A stretch of 64,000 nt of DNA from Pseudobutyrivibrio sp. UBA3626 (lineage in GTDB: Bacteria > Bacillota > Clostridia > Lachnospirales > Lachnospiraceae), in the NCBI GenBank assembly GCA_002373675.1, contig DFLF01000011.1:1-64000 (forward strand), given 5' to 3'. The position numbers and the translations under genes are program-made. Positions 43,486 to 52,270 of this stretch are shown here, piece after piece; the stretch's first letter is position 1, and each line of letters opens with the position of its first letter. The notes beneath the pieces were generated by a model. The model saw only the letters and a list, made by a program, of their open reading frames with translations. It ran no database searches and had not been told where the DNA came from.

Positions 43486-45321
43486 TTAGGACTTGTTTCT
43501 AATATAAGCTCTCTTTCTTTCAGTAGGATCTAGAATACGTTTTCTGATTCTAAGAGACTCTGGCGTTACTTCAAGAAGCTCGTCTGTATCAATAAAGTCA
43601 ATTGCTTGTTCTAGTGACAGAATTCTTGGTGGTGTAAGAGTAAGTGCTTCATCTGCAGAAGATGAACGCGTATTGGTTAAGTGTTTCTTCTTACATACAT
43701 TAATCTCAATATCTTCAGCTCTTGAACAGGAACCAATAACCATTCCAGAGTATACTTTCTCGCCAGGTCCAATAAAGAGGCTTCCTCTATCCTGTGCGGA
43801 GAATAGTCCGTACGTAACTGATTCACCTGTCTCGAATGCTATAAGAGAACCAAGCTGTCTGTATTCGATATCGCCTTTGTAGGGTTCGTATCCATCGAAT
43901 ATTGTATTGATTATTCCATTGCCCTTTGTATCAGTAAGGAAATCACCCCTATATCCAATGAGACCACGTGATGGAATTTTAAATTCGATTCGCGTATAAC
44001 CACCTGCAATTTGTGACATATTTCGAAGCTCGCCCTTTCTTAATGAAAGCTTCTCTATTACAGCACCTGTGAATTCATCTGGTACGTCGATATAGGCGAT
44101 TTCCATTGGCTCCAGTTTCTTGCCGTTCTCATCTTCTTTATATAATACTTCTGCTTTGGATACAGCAAATTCGTATCCTTCACGTCGCATATTTTCAATA
44201 AGTACAGATAGATGAAGTTCGCCTCTTCCTGAGACTTTATAACTGTCAGGAGAGTCTGTCTCTTCCACGCGAAGAGATACGTCTGTATTAAGCTCTTTGA
44301 ATAGTCTGTCTCGGATATGGCGGCTTGTTACATATTTGCCTTCTTGTCCGGCAAAGGGTGAATCATTAACTATAAAATACATGGATATTGTAGGCTCGGA
44401 AATCTTCTGGAACTCAATTGCCGAAGGGTTATCTACAGAGCAAAGGGTATCACCAATCTGTATGTCGGAGATTCCTGATATTGCAACAATTGACCCGATA
44501 TCTGCACTTTCAACATCCACTTTGTTTAAGCCGTCAAACTCATATAATTTAGAGATTTTTACTTTGTCACATTTCTCCGGGTTATGTGCATTTACTACAA
44601 CAGCTTCCTGGTTAACTTTAATAGAGCCGTTGTCGACTTTGCCGATACCGATTCTTCCAACATATTCGTTGTAATCAATCGTACTGATTAGTACTTGGGT
44701 TGGAGCATCAGGGTCGCCTGTCGGAGCAGGAATGTATTTTAATATAGTATCGAATAAAGGACACATGTCATTGTTGTCATCATCTATATTGTATCTTGCA
44801 AATCCCTGCTTGGCAGATGCATATATGAAAGGTAGATCTAATTGTTCATCGGATGCATCTAAGTCCATAAGAAGCTCTAATACTTCGTCTATAACTTCAT
44901 CAGGTCTTGCCTCTGGTCTGTCGATTTTATTGACACAACAGATTACTGGAAGGTCAAGCTCTAATGCTTTCATTAGAACGAATTTGGTCTGTGGCATTGC
45001 TCCTTCAAATGCATCTACAACGAGGATAACACCATTTACCATCTTAAGTACACGTTCAACCTCACCACCGAAATCAGCATGGCCCGGGGTGTCAATGATA
45101 TTGATTTTCGTGTCATTGTAATGGACAGCTGTATTTTTAGAAAGAATAGTAATTCCACGCTCTTTCTCTATATCGTTAGAATCCATTATTCTTTCTTCGA
45201 CTTCCTGACCTTTTCTAAATACACCACTTTGCTTAAGAAGTTCGTCTACCAAGGTTGTCTTACCATGGTCAACATGGGCGATAATAGCAACATTTCTTAT
45301 GTCGTCTCTTGTTTTAATCAT
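43486..45321 (-). CDS. typA: ribosome-associated GTPase TypA/BipA
   Basis: A translational GTPase of 611 residues. The G domain shows AIIAHVDHGKTTLVDELLKQ at the start, GITILSKNTA, IDTPGHADFGGEVER and CVNKIDRPEARPDEV; domains 2, III, V and the BipA-specific C-terminal domain follow (VSGRGELHLSVLIENMRREG, then IPSRGLIGYRGDFLTDT). It binds the ribosome and helps assembly and stress adaptation. It has its own promoter. Confidence 0.97.
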   Translation of the reverse strand: MIKTRDDIRNVAIIAHVDHGKTTLVDELLKQSGVFRKGQEVEERIMDSNDIEKERGITILSKNTAVHYNDTKINIIDTPGHADFGGEVERVLKMVNGVILVVDAFEGAMPQTKFVLMKALELDLPVICCVNKIDRPEARPDEVIDEVLELLMDLDASDEQLDLPFIYASAKQGFARYNIDDDNNDMCPLFDTILKYIPAPTGDPDAPTQVLISTIDYNEYVGRIGIGKVDNGSIKVNQEAVVVNAHNPEKCDKVKISKLYEFDGLNKVDVESADIGSIVAISGISDIQIGDTLCSVDNPSAIEFQKISEPTISMYFIVNDSPFAGQEGKYVTSRHIRDRLFKELNTDVSLRVEETDSPDSYKVSGRGELHLSVLIENMRREGYEFAVSKAEVLYKEDENGKKLEPMEIAYIDVPDEFTGAVIEKLSLRKGELRNMSQIAGGYTRIEFKIPSRGLIGYRGDFLTDTKGNGIINTIFDGYEPYKGDIEYRQLGSLIAFETGESVTYGLFSAQDRGSLFIGPGEKVYSGMVIGSCSRAEDIEINVCKKKHLTNTRSSSADEALTLTPPRILSLEQAIDFIDTDELLEVTPESLRIRKRILDPTERKRAYIRNKS

Positions 45322-45405
45322 ATCTATCTGTTCTCCTAATACTTTTTATGAGCGTGCAGATTTTTCTCATGAACACTAAATAATGCTAAATAACACACTT
45401 TAGCA

Positions 45406-45434
45406 ATTATATAGATTTAGCGGTTGAATTACAA
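45406..45434 (-). promoter_or_regulatory. typA promoter
   Basis: On the minus strand TTGTAA (45434-45429) and TATAAT (45411-45406) are spaced 17 bp, about 85 nt before the typA start. Confidence 0.6.
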
Positions 45435-45476
45435 TGTAAAAAATGGTAAAAAAGATAGGCTCTAAAGGCAGTAATA

Positions 45477-45505
45477 TTGTAAAATTATTAAATATGTTAT
45501 ATAAT
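45477..45505 (+). promoter_or_regulatory. promoter of the adenosyltransferase-dapA-dapB unit
   Basis: TTGTAA (45477-45482) and TATAAT (45500-45505) are spaced 17 bp, 32 nt before the next ATG. It is divergent from the typA promoter and shares the same hexamers. Confidence 0.65.
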
Positions 45506-45537
45506 TTAGACTGTGCTATGGCTAGAGGGAGGAATCT

Positions 45538-46017
45538 ATGGATAAAGGCAGAGTGGTGGCATATTGCGGAGATGGAATTGGCAAAACGAGTGCTGCTTTA
45601 GGTAATGGAATAAAGGCTGCTGGCGAAGGAAAACAAGTGTATGTTATTCAGTTCATGAAGGGTCAGCTTAGTAATGATTTCCTTGATAAACTTGAACCAG
45701 AGATTAAGATTTTTAGATTTGAACAGTCTGTAGGTTCTTTTGATGAAATGACAGCATTAGAGAAAGAAGAAGAGCGCAAGAATTATATTAACGCTCTTAA
45801 TTTCGCTAAGAAAGCACTTACCACAGGCGAATGTGACCTGCTTGTTCTTGATGAGGTTCTTGGAATTGTTGAAGAGAAAATGGCTACGGAAGAAGAGGTT
45901 CTTGATGTGGTTAGAAGTAAGTCTCTGTTTGCAGATGTAATTCTTACTGGGATTAATATTACACAAGAAATTAAAGATGCATGTGATACAGTATATGTAA
46001 TTAATAAAGAGAAATGA
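45538..46017 (+). CDS. CobA/BtuR-type corrinoid adenosyltransferase family protein
   Basis: A 159-residue P-loop protein with AYCGDGIGKTSAALGNGIKA near residue 9 and LLVLDEVLGIVEE near residue 98, the fold of the CobA/BtuR/CobO corrinoid adenosyltransferases. It also has VYVIQFMKGQ, typical of the family. It is the first gene before dapA and dapB, with no cobalamin genes around; in Clostridia members in such contexts may not act on corrinoids. GGGAGG precedes the ATG. Confidence 0.78.
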   Translation: MDKGRVVAYCGDGIGKTSAALGNGIKAAGEGKQVYVIQFMKGQLSNDFLDKLEPEIKIFRFEQSVGSFDEMTALEKEEERKNYINALNFAKKALTTGECDLLVLDEVLGIVEEKMATEEEVLDVVRSKSLFADVILTGINITQEIKDACDTVYVINKEK

Positions 46018-46042
46018 TTAATAGATAATAGGAGGAAAGATT

Positions 46043-46927
46043 ATGGCTATATTCAAAGGCTCAGGTGTTGCTATTGTTACACCAATGAAAGATAACTTAG
46101 AGGTAAATTACGACAAATTAGAAGAGCTTGTTAATTTTCATATTGATAATGGAACAGATGCTATTATTATCTGTGGTACGACAGGCGAAAGCGCTACTCT
46201 TTCAATGGAGGAGCATCGTAATACTATTAAGTCGTGCGTAGAGTTTGCTAAAGGAAGAATACCAGTTGTTGCCGGAACAGGTTCTAACAATACCAAGATT
46301 GCTATTCGCCATGCAAAGGAAGCAGAAGAGGACGGAGCAGATGCAGCTCTTATTGTTACGCCTTATTATAATAAAGCAACACAGGCAGGCCTTATTAATC
46401 ATTACAGTATGATAGCTGATGAGACCAAACTTCCTATTATCCTATATAACGTGCCAAGTAGAACAGGAACTAACATAGCACCAGAGACAGTAGCAGAACT
46501 TGTTAAGACCAAATCTAATATTGTAGGTCTTAAGGAGGCCACAGGTAATATGGCACAGGCTTCTAAGACAATGGCTCTCTGCGATGGTAATTTAGAACTG
46601 TATTCTGGAGAAGACGGACTTGTTGTTCCCCTTATGTCAATAGGAGCAATTGGTGTAATATCAGTTATTGCTAATGTGGCACCTAAGAAGACACATGATA
46701 TGGTGGCTAACTACTTGAATGGAAAATGCGATGAGGCTCTTAAGACACAATTTGAGGCATTACCACTTATTGATGCTTTATTCTCAGAGGTTAATCCAAT
46801 TCCAGTTAAGAAGGCGCTTAATCTTATGGGCAAAAATGTTGGACCACTTCGCCCGCCTCTATGTGAGATGTCTGACGAGAATGCTAAGGTGTTAGAGCAG
46901 GCTATGAAGGCATATGGATTGCTGTAA
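46043..46927 (+). CDS. dapA: 4-hydroxy-tetrahydrodipicolinate synthase
   Basis: DapA condenses pyruvate and aspartate semialdehyde in lysine/diaminopimelate synthesis. GSGVAIVTPM opens the barrel; IICGTTGESATLS near residue 40, TGSNNTKIAI, ALIVTPYYNKATQ with the Tyr, PIILYNVPSRTG, and the Schiff-base lysine in IVGLKEATGN near residue 161 are all present. 294 residues. AGGAGG precedes the ATG. Confidence 0.97.
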   Translation: MAIFKGSGVAIVTPMKDNLEVNYDKLEELVNFHIDNGTDAIIICGTTGESATLSMEEHRNTIKSCVEFAKGRIPVVAGTGSNNTKIAIRHAKEAEEDGADAALIVTPYYNKATQAGLINHYSMIADETKLPIILYNVPSRTGTNIAPETVAELVKTKSNIVGLKEATGNMAQASKTMALCDGNLELYSGEDGLVVPLMSIGAIGVISVIANVAPKKTHDMVANYLNGKCDEALKTQFEALPLIDALFSEVNPIPVKKALNLMGKNVGPLRPPLCEMSDENAKVLEQAMKAYGLL

Positions 46928-46949
46928 GAATATTGATGAATGATATTAA

Positions 46950-47021
46950 GCAATATGGGAGCAAAGTGTTCGATTCGACGATTTTCTTCATGAGGAGAAC
47001 GAACACTTTGTCACATATTGC
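46950..47021. repeat. 22-bp inverted repeat between dapA and dapB
   Basis: GCAATATG plus AAAGTGTTCG (46950-46972) is mirrored by CGAACACTTTG plus CATATTGC (47000-47021), with small bulges between. The 27-nt loop holds TTCTTCATGAGGAGAA. No T run follows, so it is not a plain terminator. It could be an mRNA processing or stabilising hairpin, or a small repeat element. Confidence 0.75.
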
Positions 47022-47047
47022 GTATTCTATTAAGGAGTTTAATGATT

Positions 47048-47809
47048 ATGATTAAAGCAATAATGCATGGCTGTAATGGCCATATGGGAAGAGTTATTAC
47101 TGATATATGCAGTAAAGACGATAATATTGAAATCGTAGCAGGAATAGATCCTTTTGATGGTGTACCTAACGATTATCCTGTTTTTTCATCTATTGAAAAA
47201 TGCGATGTTAAGGCAGATGTAATTATTGATTTTGCCAGTGCTAAGGCAGAAGACGCACTTGTTGATTATTGTGTCAACAATCAGATTCCTGCGGTACTTT
47301 GCACAACAGGACTTAGTGATGAACAGATTGAGAATATTAAGAATGCAAGTTCTAAGGTTGCACTCCTTAAGTCTGCTAATATGTCGCTTGGTATTAATAC
47401 ATTAATGGATTTACTTAAGAAGGCGGCTAATGTATTTGTAGAAGCTGGATATGATATTGAGATTATTGAGAAGCACCATAATCAGAAGATTGATGCTCCT
47501 TCAGGCACAGCACTTGCTCTTGCTGATTCAATTAATGAAGAATATGATAACTCATTTGAATATGTATATGACAGAAGCACTAAGAGAGAGAAGAGAAGTA
47601 ATAAAGAAATAGGAATTAGTGCTGTTCGTGGCGGAACAATTGTAGGTGATCATGATGTAATATTTGCAGGAACTGATGAAGTAATTACATTTTCACATTC
47701 AGCATATTCAAAGTCGGTATTTGCCAAAGGAGCAGTTGAAGCCGCTAAATTCTTAGCTGGTAAAGGACCTGGACTATACGATATGAAAGATGTAATCGCT
47801 TCAAAATAG
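47048..47809 (+). CDS. dapB: 4-hydroxy-tetrahydrodipicolinate reductase
   Basis: DapB reduces the DapA product with NAD(P)H. MIKAIMHGCNGHMGRVI carries the Rossmann motif; VAGIDPFDG, CTTGLSDEQI, KSANMSLGINTLM, IIEKHHNQKIDAPSGTA with the catalytic His pair and Lys, and VRGGTIVGDHDVIFAG follow. I use ATG 47048, 10 nt after AGGAG; ATG 47042 in the same frame is equally possible. 253 residues. Confidence 0.95.
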   Translation: MIKAIMHGCNGHMGRVITDICSKDDNIEIVAGIDPFDGVPNDYPVFSSIEKCDVKADVIIDFASAKAEDALVDYCVNNQIPAVLCTTGLSDEQIENIKNASSKVALLKSANMSLGINTLMDLLKKAANVFVEAGYDIEIIEKHHNQKIDAPSGTALALADSINEEYDNSFEYVYDRSTKREKRSNKEIGISAVRGGTIVGDHDVIFAGTDEVITFSHSAYSKSVFAKGAVEAAKFLAGKGPGLYDMKDVIASK

Positions 47810-47810
47810 T

Positions 47811-48614
47811 ATGTATGTATTAATAGTGTTGTTAATTCTCGTCATAATCTTCATAGGATATATATCAGGTGTCGTCATTTATGGGCTGACACTGGTTAGG
47901 AAGCATCCTATAGAGGCTTTGTATAATGAGATATCTAAGGAAGAAGATTATGCCGGAATTGATATGATTCCAAAGAAACTTATACATTATATTGTCCAGA
48001 TGGAAGATGAGAACTTTTATAAGCATAAGGGCTATGATATATCGGCAATAAAGAGAGCATTTAATAGGAATCTTCATGCTAAGAAGATGATGTATGGTGG
48101 AAGCACTATTTCACAACAGGTTGCGAAGAATCTGTACCTTAGTTTTAAGAAGAGTTATTCAAGGAAGCTTGCTGAATTAGTCATTGCATTATATATGGAG
48201 AAGCGTTTGAGGAAGGATGACATCCTGTCTTTGTATATTAATACATCTTATTTCGGAATGGGATTATATGGAGTAAGCCACGCCGCTTTATTCTACTTTA
48301 ATACTGGATTAGAAGATTTGAGTAATAATCAGATGTTCTTGATAACGTGTATGCTTTCTGCACCGACTAAGGGTAATCCGGTTACTTATCCTGATGCATT
48401 TGTAAGAATAAGGGATATAAGGCTAAGTTGTTTACTTGAAGCAGGTAAAATTGATATAGAAGAATATAATAATATACTTGAAGGTCAAAAAGATTGTATT
48501 GATGAAAAGCTTCGGTTAAAGGATGAATTTTGTTCCAACTATTCACAGGATATTCCAATATATAATTATAGATTTGGACTACATAGAGACTATAGTAAAG
48601 TAACAATACCTTAG
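47811..48614 (+). CDS. monofunctional peptidoglycan glycosyltransferase (GT51)
   Basis: One N-terminal membrane helix (residues 1-28) anchors a GT51 domain that polymerises lipid II outside the membrane. QMEDENFYKHKGYDISAI near residue 63 holds the catalytic Glu; YGGSTISQQVAKNLYLS near residue 98 is the second signature, and LYINTSYFGMGLYG near residue 142 the third. There is no transpeptidase domain. It starts 1 nt after dapB, joining DAP synthesis with wall assembly; no clear ribosome binding site is seen, so coupling is likely. Confidence 0.92.
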   Translation: MYVLIVLLILVIIFIGYISGVVIYGLTLVRKHPIEALYNEISKEEDYAGIDMIPKKLIHYIVQMEDENFYKHKGYDISAIKRAFNRNLHAKKMMYGGSTISQQVAKNLYLSFKKSYSRKLAELVIALYMEKRLRKDDILSLYINTSYFGMGLYGVSHAALFYFNTGLEDLSNNQMFLITCMLSAPTKGNPVTYPDAFVRIRDIRLSCLLEAGKIDIEEYNNILEGQKDCIDEKLRLKDEFCSNYSQDIPIYNYRFGLHRDYSKVTIP

Positions 48615-48638
48615 TGCATAGCACTAAGGTATTTCTTG
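48605..48638. terminator. bidirectional terminator between convergent genes
   Basis: AATACCTTAGTGC and GCACTAAGGTATT form a perfect 13-bp stem around ATA. The glycosyltransferase stop codon lies inside it, and the ABC transporter gene converges 20 nt away. Confidence 0.82.
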
Positions 48639-48653
48639 TATATTGTGATATGA

Positions 48654-50723
48654 TTATCCGTCCTGATATAGTTTTCTGTATTCTTTTGAAGTCTTAAGAA
48701 GCTCTTCATGTGAGCCTTCTGCTATAACTTTTCCATTAGACATTAAGAACAATTTATCGCAATTTATAACCGTTGATAATCTGTGGGCTATCATTATAAG
48801 AGTCTGTTTTCCACGTAGATTCTCAATAGCGGATTGTACTTTGGCTTGCGTCATGTTGTCAAGAGCTGAGGTTGCTTCGTCTAGCATTAGAATAGGGAAA
48901 TCTTTAAGCATACTTCTGGCAAGTGCAAGTCTTTGCCTCTGACCTCCTGATAGCGTCACGCCTCCTTCCCCTACAACTGTATCATATCCCTTGGGGAGAA
49001 CCTTGATGTCATCATGAATGCAGGCTAATTTACACACCCTTATTATCTCTTCTTCAGTAACATCGTGCTTAACGATTGAAAGGTTATCTCTTATGCTCAT
49101 GTTGAATATATAAGGAGTCTGGCTTACCATAGCAATATTGCTTCTGATAGAGTCCTGATCTAACTGCCTTATATCGGTATCGTCAATTAGAATTGAACCG
49201 GAGTCTGGCTCATATAGTTTAGTAATCAGAGACAATAGAGTACTCTTGCCACATCCACTTTCTCCGACAAATGCAACACTTTCACCAGGATGTATATGAA
49301 GACTTACATCATTAAGAACTGGAACTGAACGCTCTCCAATTCGTTGATAGGCAAAGGAAACAGATTGAATCTTGATATCTCCAGTTACATGGTCCAGGTG
49401 TGTTGAGCCGAATTCTTCTTTGCCATAGTCTTTACCACCTACAAGCTGATATATTCTCTCTGCTGATAAGTGTATATTGTATATTGTATCAGTTATTCTG
49501 GTTATGGCATTGGCACTTGTATATACTCTGCCATTGTAGTTAAAGAGGGTAAGTGCAGTTGCAGGCTGCATTCCGAAGAATACCATAAGAAGGGCAAGGA
49601 TTCCCATATACAGAAAGTCTGTTACACCTACGAATGAGCTTCGAAGCATAATGTATTTCATTGATCTGTAGCGCATATTTGTATTGGCATCTACATTGTT
49701 ATTAATGCTAAGTTTGATATTTCTTAGAAAACTTCCTTCACTATGGAGAAGCTTAATGTCACGATGACCTTTGACCATTTCACCTACAAATCCAGCCTGT
49801 GTCTCGGCAGTTGCCTTAACAATTCTGGATTCGTCAGTAAGAACCTTAGATTGAACGATTTGAATAATACAATATATGCCGAATACAATTGCTTCAAATA
49901 CGAACATTACAGGTGATATTACGAGGAATGCAATTAGCAGACTTATAACACGAAATATCTCGGTGGAAGATGCAAGAAGAGCATCGAAATGGTCTGCTAA
50001 CTGGTCTGTGTCAGATGTAAGTCTTTGGGTGAACACACCGTGGCCTTTGTCTGTCATATAGCCTGTCTTGATTCTAAGTACATTCTTAGTTGTTTCGTAT
50101 TGAATCTCTTTAATCATAGTTGCAAAAGATTTTCTTAAGAGACGGGAAGCAGCCCATGTAATGAAAGCTGATAGAAGCGCATTTCCCATAATAAGGGCAG
50201 CAATTATTATAATCTTTTCAATCTGTGAACCGGAATAAGCAACAATTATTGCAGCTGAAAGTAGTGGTTCAATAACCGCTAGAGCCATATTAACAAATCG
50301 AAGTACGACACCACCGATAAGTGCTGCTTTTTCTTTTAGAAGATGTTTTTTTACAAAGTCAAGAGCTTGCTTGTTGTCTTGTATAATTATTGATGTGAAA
50401 ATGTATATATTATATCCATTTGCATATTTATACACAGGATATTTATCGAATTTTTCAATATTACTGAATTTGAAGAAATCTTTATTTTTTTCTATATAAT
50501 CACATTTTGAGCCTTTGATTTTAAGAACAACATCAACCTTGTTCCATTTACGTTTTGTCTTTATTGTGAAATTAGTTTCGCCTTCGTCTCTACAGTATGC
50601 TCCCATTAAATCTTCAATGAGAAGACAGTGCATCAGCTGACGTTCTTTATCTATTTCGTTAGTTTTAAGAAAGTTATTTAATTCCTTTATAGTTGGAGCA
50701 ATTATTTCATTTGTTAGTTTCAT
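48654..50723 (-). CDS. ABC exporter (fused permease/ATPase) with an extra N-terminal domain
   Basis: A 689-residue half-transporter. About 120 N-terminal residues form a non-membrane domain of unknown type; residues about 130-410 hold six membrane helices. The ATPase has Walker A GESGCGKSTLLSLI near residue 489, signature LSGGQRQRLALARSML, Walker B ILMLDEATSALD and the switch His in MIAHRLSTV. It acts as a homodimer or with a partner not seen nearby. The N-terminal part vaguely resembles the ATPase-like N-terminal regions of some Lachnospiraceae ABC proteins; I cannot confirm this. Confidence 0.88.
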   Translation of the reverse strand: MKLTNEIIAPTIKELNNFLKTNEIDKERQLMHCLLIEDLMGAYCRDEGETNFTIKTKRKWNKVDVVLKIKGSKCDYIEKNKDFFKFSNIEKFDKYPVYKYANGYNIYIFTSIIIQDNKQALDFVKKHLLKEKAALIGGVVLRFVNMALAVIEPLLSAAIIVAYSGSQIEKIIIIAALIMGNALLSAFITWAASRLLRKSFATMIKEIQYETTKNVLRIKTGYMTDKGHGVFTQRLTSDTDQLADHFDALLASSTEIFRVISLLIAFLVISPVMFVFEAIVFGIYCIIQIVQSKVLTDESRIVKATAETQAGFVGEMVKGHRDIKLLHSEGSFLRNIKLSINNNVDANTNMRYRSMKYIMLRSSFVGVTDFLYMGILALLMVFFGMQPATALTLFNYNGRVYTSANAITRITDTIYNIHLSAERIYQLVGGKDYGKEEFGSTHLDHVTGDIKIQSVSFAYQRIGERSVPVLNDVSLHIHPGESVAFVGESGCGKSTLLSLITKLYEPDSGSILIDDTDIRQLDQDSIRSNIAMVSQTPYIFNMSIRDNLSIVKHDVTEEEIIRVCKLACIHDDIKVLPKGYDTVVGEGGVTLSGGQRQRLALARSMLKDFPILMLDEATSALDNMTQAKVQSAIENLRGKQTLIMIAHRLSTVINCDKLFLMSNGKVIAEGSHEELLKTSKEYRKLYQDG

Positions 50724-50756
50724 GTTACTACCTCATAATCTGAATGAACTATTTAT

Positions 50757-51419
50757 TCATGAGTTATCATAATCGATGATCAGCTCAGCGATTCTGGTTG
50801 AATGGATAACATAACTACTATGGGTTTCACCGGGAAGTATCTTTATAGTCGAACCCTTAATATATTTGTTTAACTTCTTGGTGTCAGATGATTTAACCAT
50901 ATCTTTTGAACCTGCAAGAATACATGTGGGTACGTCGATTTGTTCTAATTCAAAGTCAAAGAAGTTGGGTTCTTTAAGCATTAGCCCGATAAGAGGGTTG
51001 TAATCACTTTTTTTATATTCTTTTTTTATCATTGAGATTGCAGAACCTTTAAGTCCTTTCGGCGAAAGATTGACTCCGCTTATTATGAGCTTGGATAACA
51101 ATTCTCCGTTAAGTCTTGCTACATGTAGTCCTATTATTCCACCATCGCTAAATCCGTATAGAATTGGTTTCTCTATCTTAAGGGTTTCAATAAATCTAAT
51201 TACATCATAAGCCATATCGATGTAGTGAAATTCCTTTGGGGTAGCAGACATTCCCTGTCCACGAGAATCAATTGCATATACAGTATATGTATCAGAGAGA
51301 ACCTCTATTGCTTCATTGAATATTTCATGGCTTTCGTTGTTGCCATGAAGCATAATAAGCGGTTTCCCTTCACCAGTTTTCTCATAATATAATATCTGTC
51401 CGTCTAATTGGATATACAT
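50757..51419 (-). CDS. alpha/beta hydrolase
   Basis: A 220-residue alpha/beta hydrolase fold enzyme. LIMLHGNNESHEIF gives the oxyanion region, AIDSRGQGMSA the next strand, and YGFSDGGIIGLHVA near residue 89 the nucleophile elbow. The acid lies near LAGSKDMV and the His near PGETHSSYV. The start is ATG at 51419 on the minus strand, with GGAGG upstream; longer versions lack a site. A fragment of this gene is repeated at 52058-52094 (see findings). Confidence 0.86.
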   Translation of the reverse strand: MYIQLDGQILYYEKTGEGKPLIMLHGNNESHEIFNEAIEVLSDTYTVYAIDSRGQGMSATPKEFHYIDMAYDVIRFIETLKIEKPILYGFSDGGIIGLHVARLNGELLSKLIISGVNLSPKGLKGSAISMIKKEYKKSDYNPLIGLMLKEPNFFDFELEQIDVPTCILAGSKDMVKSSDTKKLNKYIKGSTIKILPGETHSSYVIHSTRIAELIIDYDNS

Positions 51420-51514
51420 ACAGTATCCTCCTGTCATACTAATACAATGTCGAAGCAGCAAAAGACTGGGACTCGATTTTCATGAGAGTATAGGTCTTTG
51501 GTACTTTAACATTT

Positions 51515-51649
51515 AAATTGTACTTTAGATATGCTTAAATGTCTAGGTGAACAATAATAAGTTGCTTTAGTAGATCCTAAGAACTACGCATTTATATTGC
51601 TATCTTACATCATAAATGATAAAATATTCTAGTATAGTTTATAATACTA
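51515..51649. repeat. 135-bp direct repeat, copy 1
   Basis: This segment and 52094-52228 are identical except for one A/G difference (51573 region). Each copy ends with a TATAAT (51640-51645 here) and leads into a plus-strand gene. This copy also forms the upstream region of the minus-strand hydrolase. Confidence 0.93.
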
Positions 51650-51674
51650 AGTAATAATAAAAGGGGGGTATGTT

Positions 51675-52004
51675 ATGTCAGGAATAATGAGTGGTCTTAG
51701 TGGTCATCCTATTATAATAATAATAGTTTTTGTTTGTACGTTAGCCCTTGGCTTTTTACTATGGTTTATAGTAGGGAGAATAGTAACAAAGAACGAAGAT
51801 AAAGATACAGATAGTAATAAAACTGAATCAGATGCTGAGCAAACAATTTATCAACGCCGCAAAGATATTAGTGTTCAAATAAACCAGGCAAAAGATGCTG
51901 ATTCTGGTAAGTTTTATAATAGCAAGTTGCGTATCATTTATACGGCTGTAATATCTCTGTTAGCTGTAGGTATGGTGGTAGCTGCATTTTTATTAATAAA
52001 ATAA
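51675..52004 (+). CDS. small two-helix membrane protein, unknown
   Basis: A 109-residue protein with an N-terminal membrane helix (about residues 11-35), a charged central region rich in Asp, Glu and Lys, and a C-terminal helix (about residues 87-108). GGGGGG-type site at 51663 precedes the ATG. No family is recognised. It has its own terminator (52030-52054) and a promoter region shared as a repeat with the MFS gene downstream. Confidence 0.65.
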   Translation: MSGIMSGLSGHPIIIIIVFVCTLALGFLLWFIVGRIVTKNEDKDTDSNKTESDAEQTIYQRRKDISVQINQAKDADSGKFYNSKLRIIYTAVISLLAVGMVVAAFLLIK

Positions 52005-52029
52005 GAGTAAAGAGAATGTGTAAAAAAAA

Positions 52030-52054
52030 GAAGGATTAATTATCCTTCTTTTTT
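52030..52054 (+). terminator. terminator of the small membrane protein gene
   Basis: GAAGGAT and ATCCTTC pair around TAATT, flanked by A and T runs, so it can act in both directions. Confidence 0.85.
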
Positions 52055-52057
52055 GTT

Positions 52058-52228
52058 TCAGATGGTTTTACCATATCTCTTGAACCTGCAAGAAAATTGT
52101 ACTTTAGATATGCTTAAATGTCTAGGTGAACAATAATAAGTTGCTTTAGTAGGTCCTAAGAACTACGCATTTATATTGCTATCTTACATCATAAATGATA
52201 AAATATTCTAGTATAGTTTATAATACTA
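52058..52228. repeat. hydrolase gene fragment joined to 135-bp repeat copy 2
   Basis: 52058-52094 matches 34 of 37 bases inside the alpha/beta hydrolase gene (50884-50920), and 52094-52228 is the second copy of the 135-bp repeat. In the original locus these two blocks are 594 bp apart. The segment therefore looks like a duplication of hydrolase gene plus upstream region that lost its middle. It now serves as the MFS upstream region, with TATAAT at 52219-52224. Confidence 0.88.
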
Positions 52229-52270
52229 TATCTATAATTATTATTAAATTTTTTCGGGGGGATTACGAAA

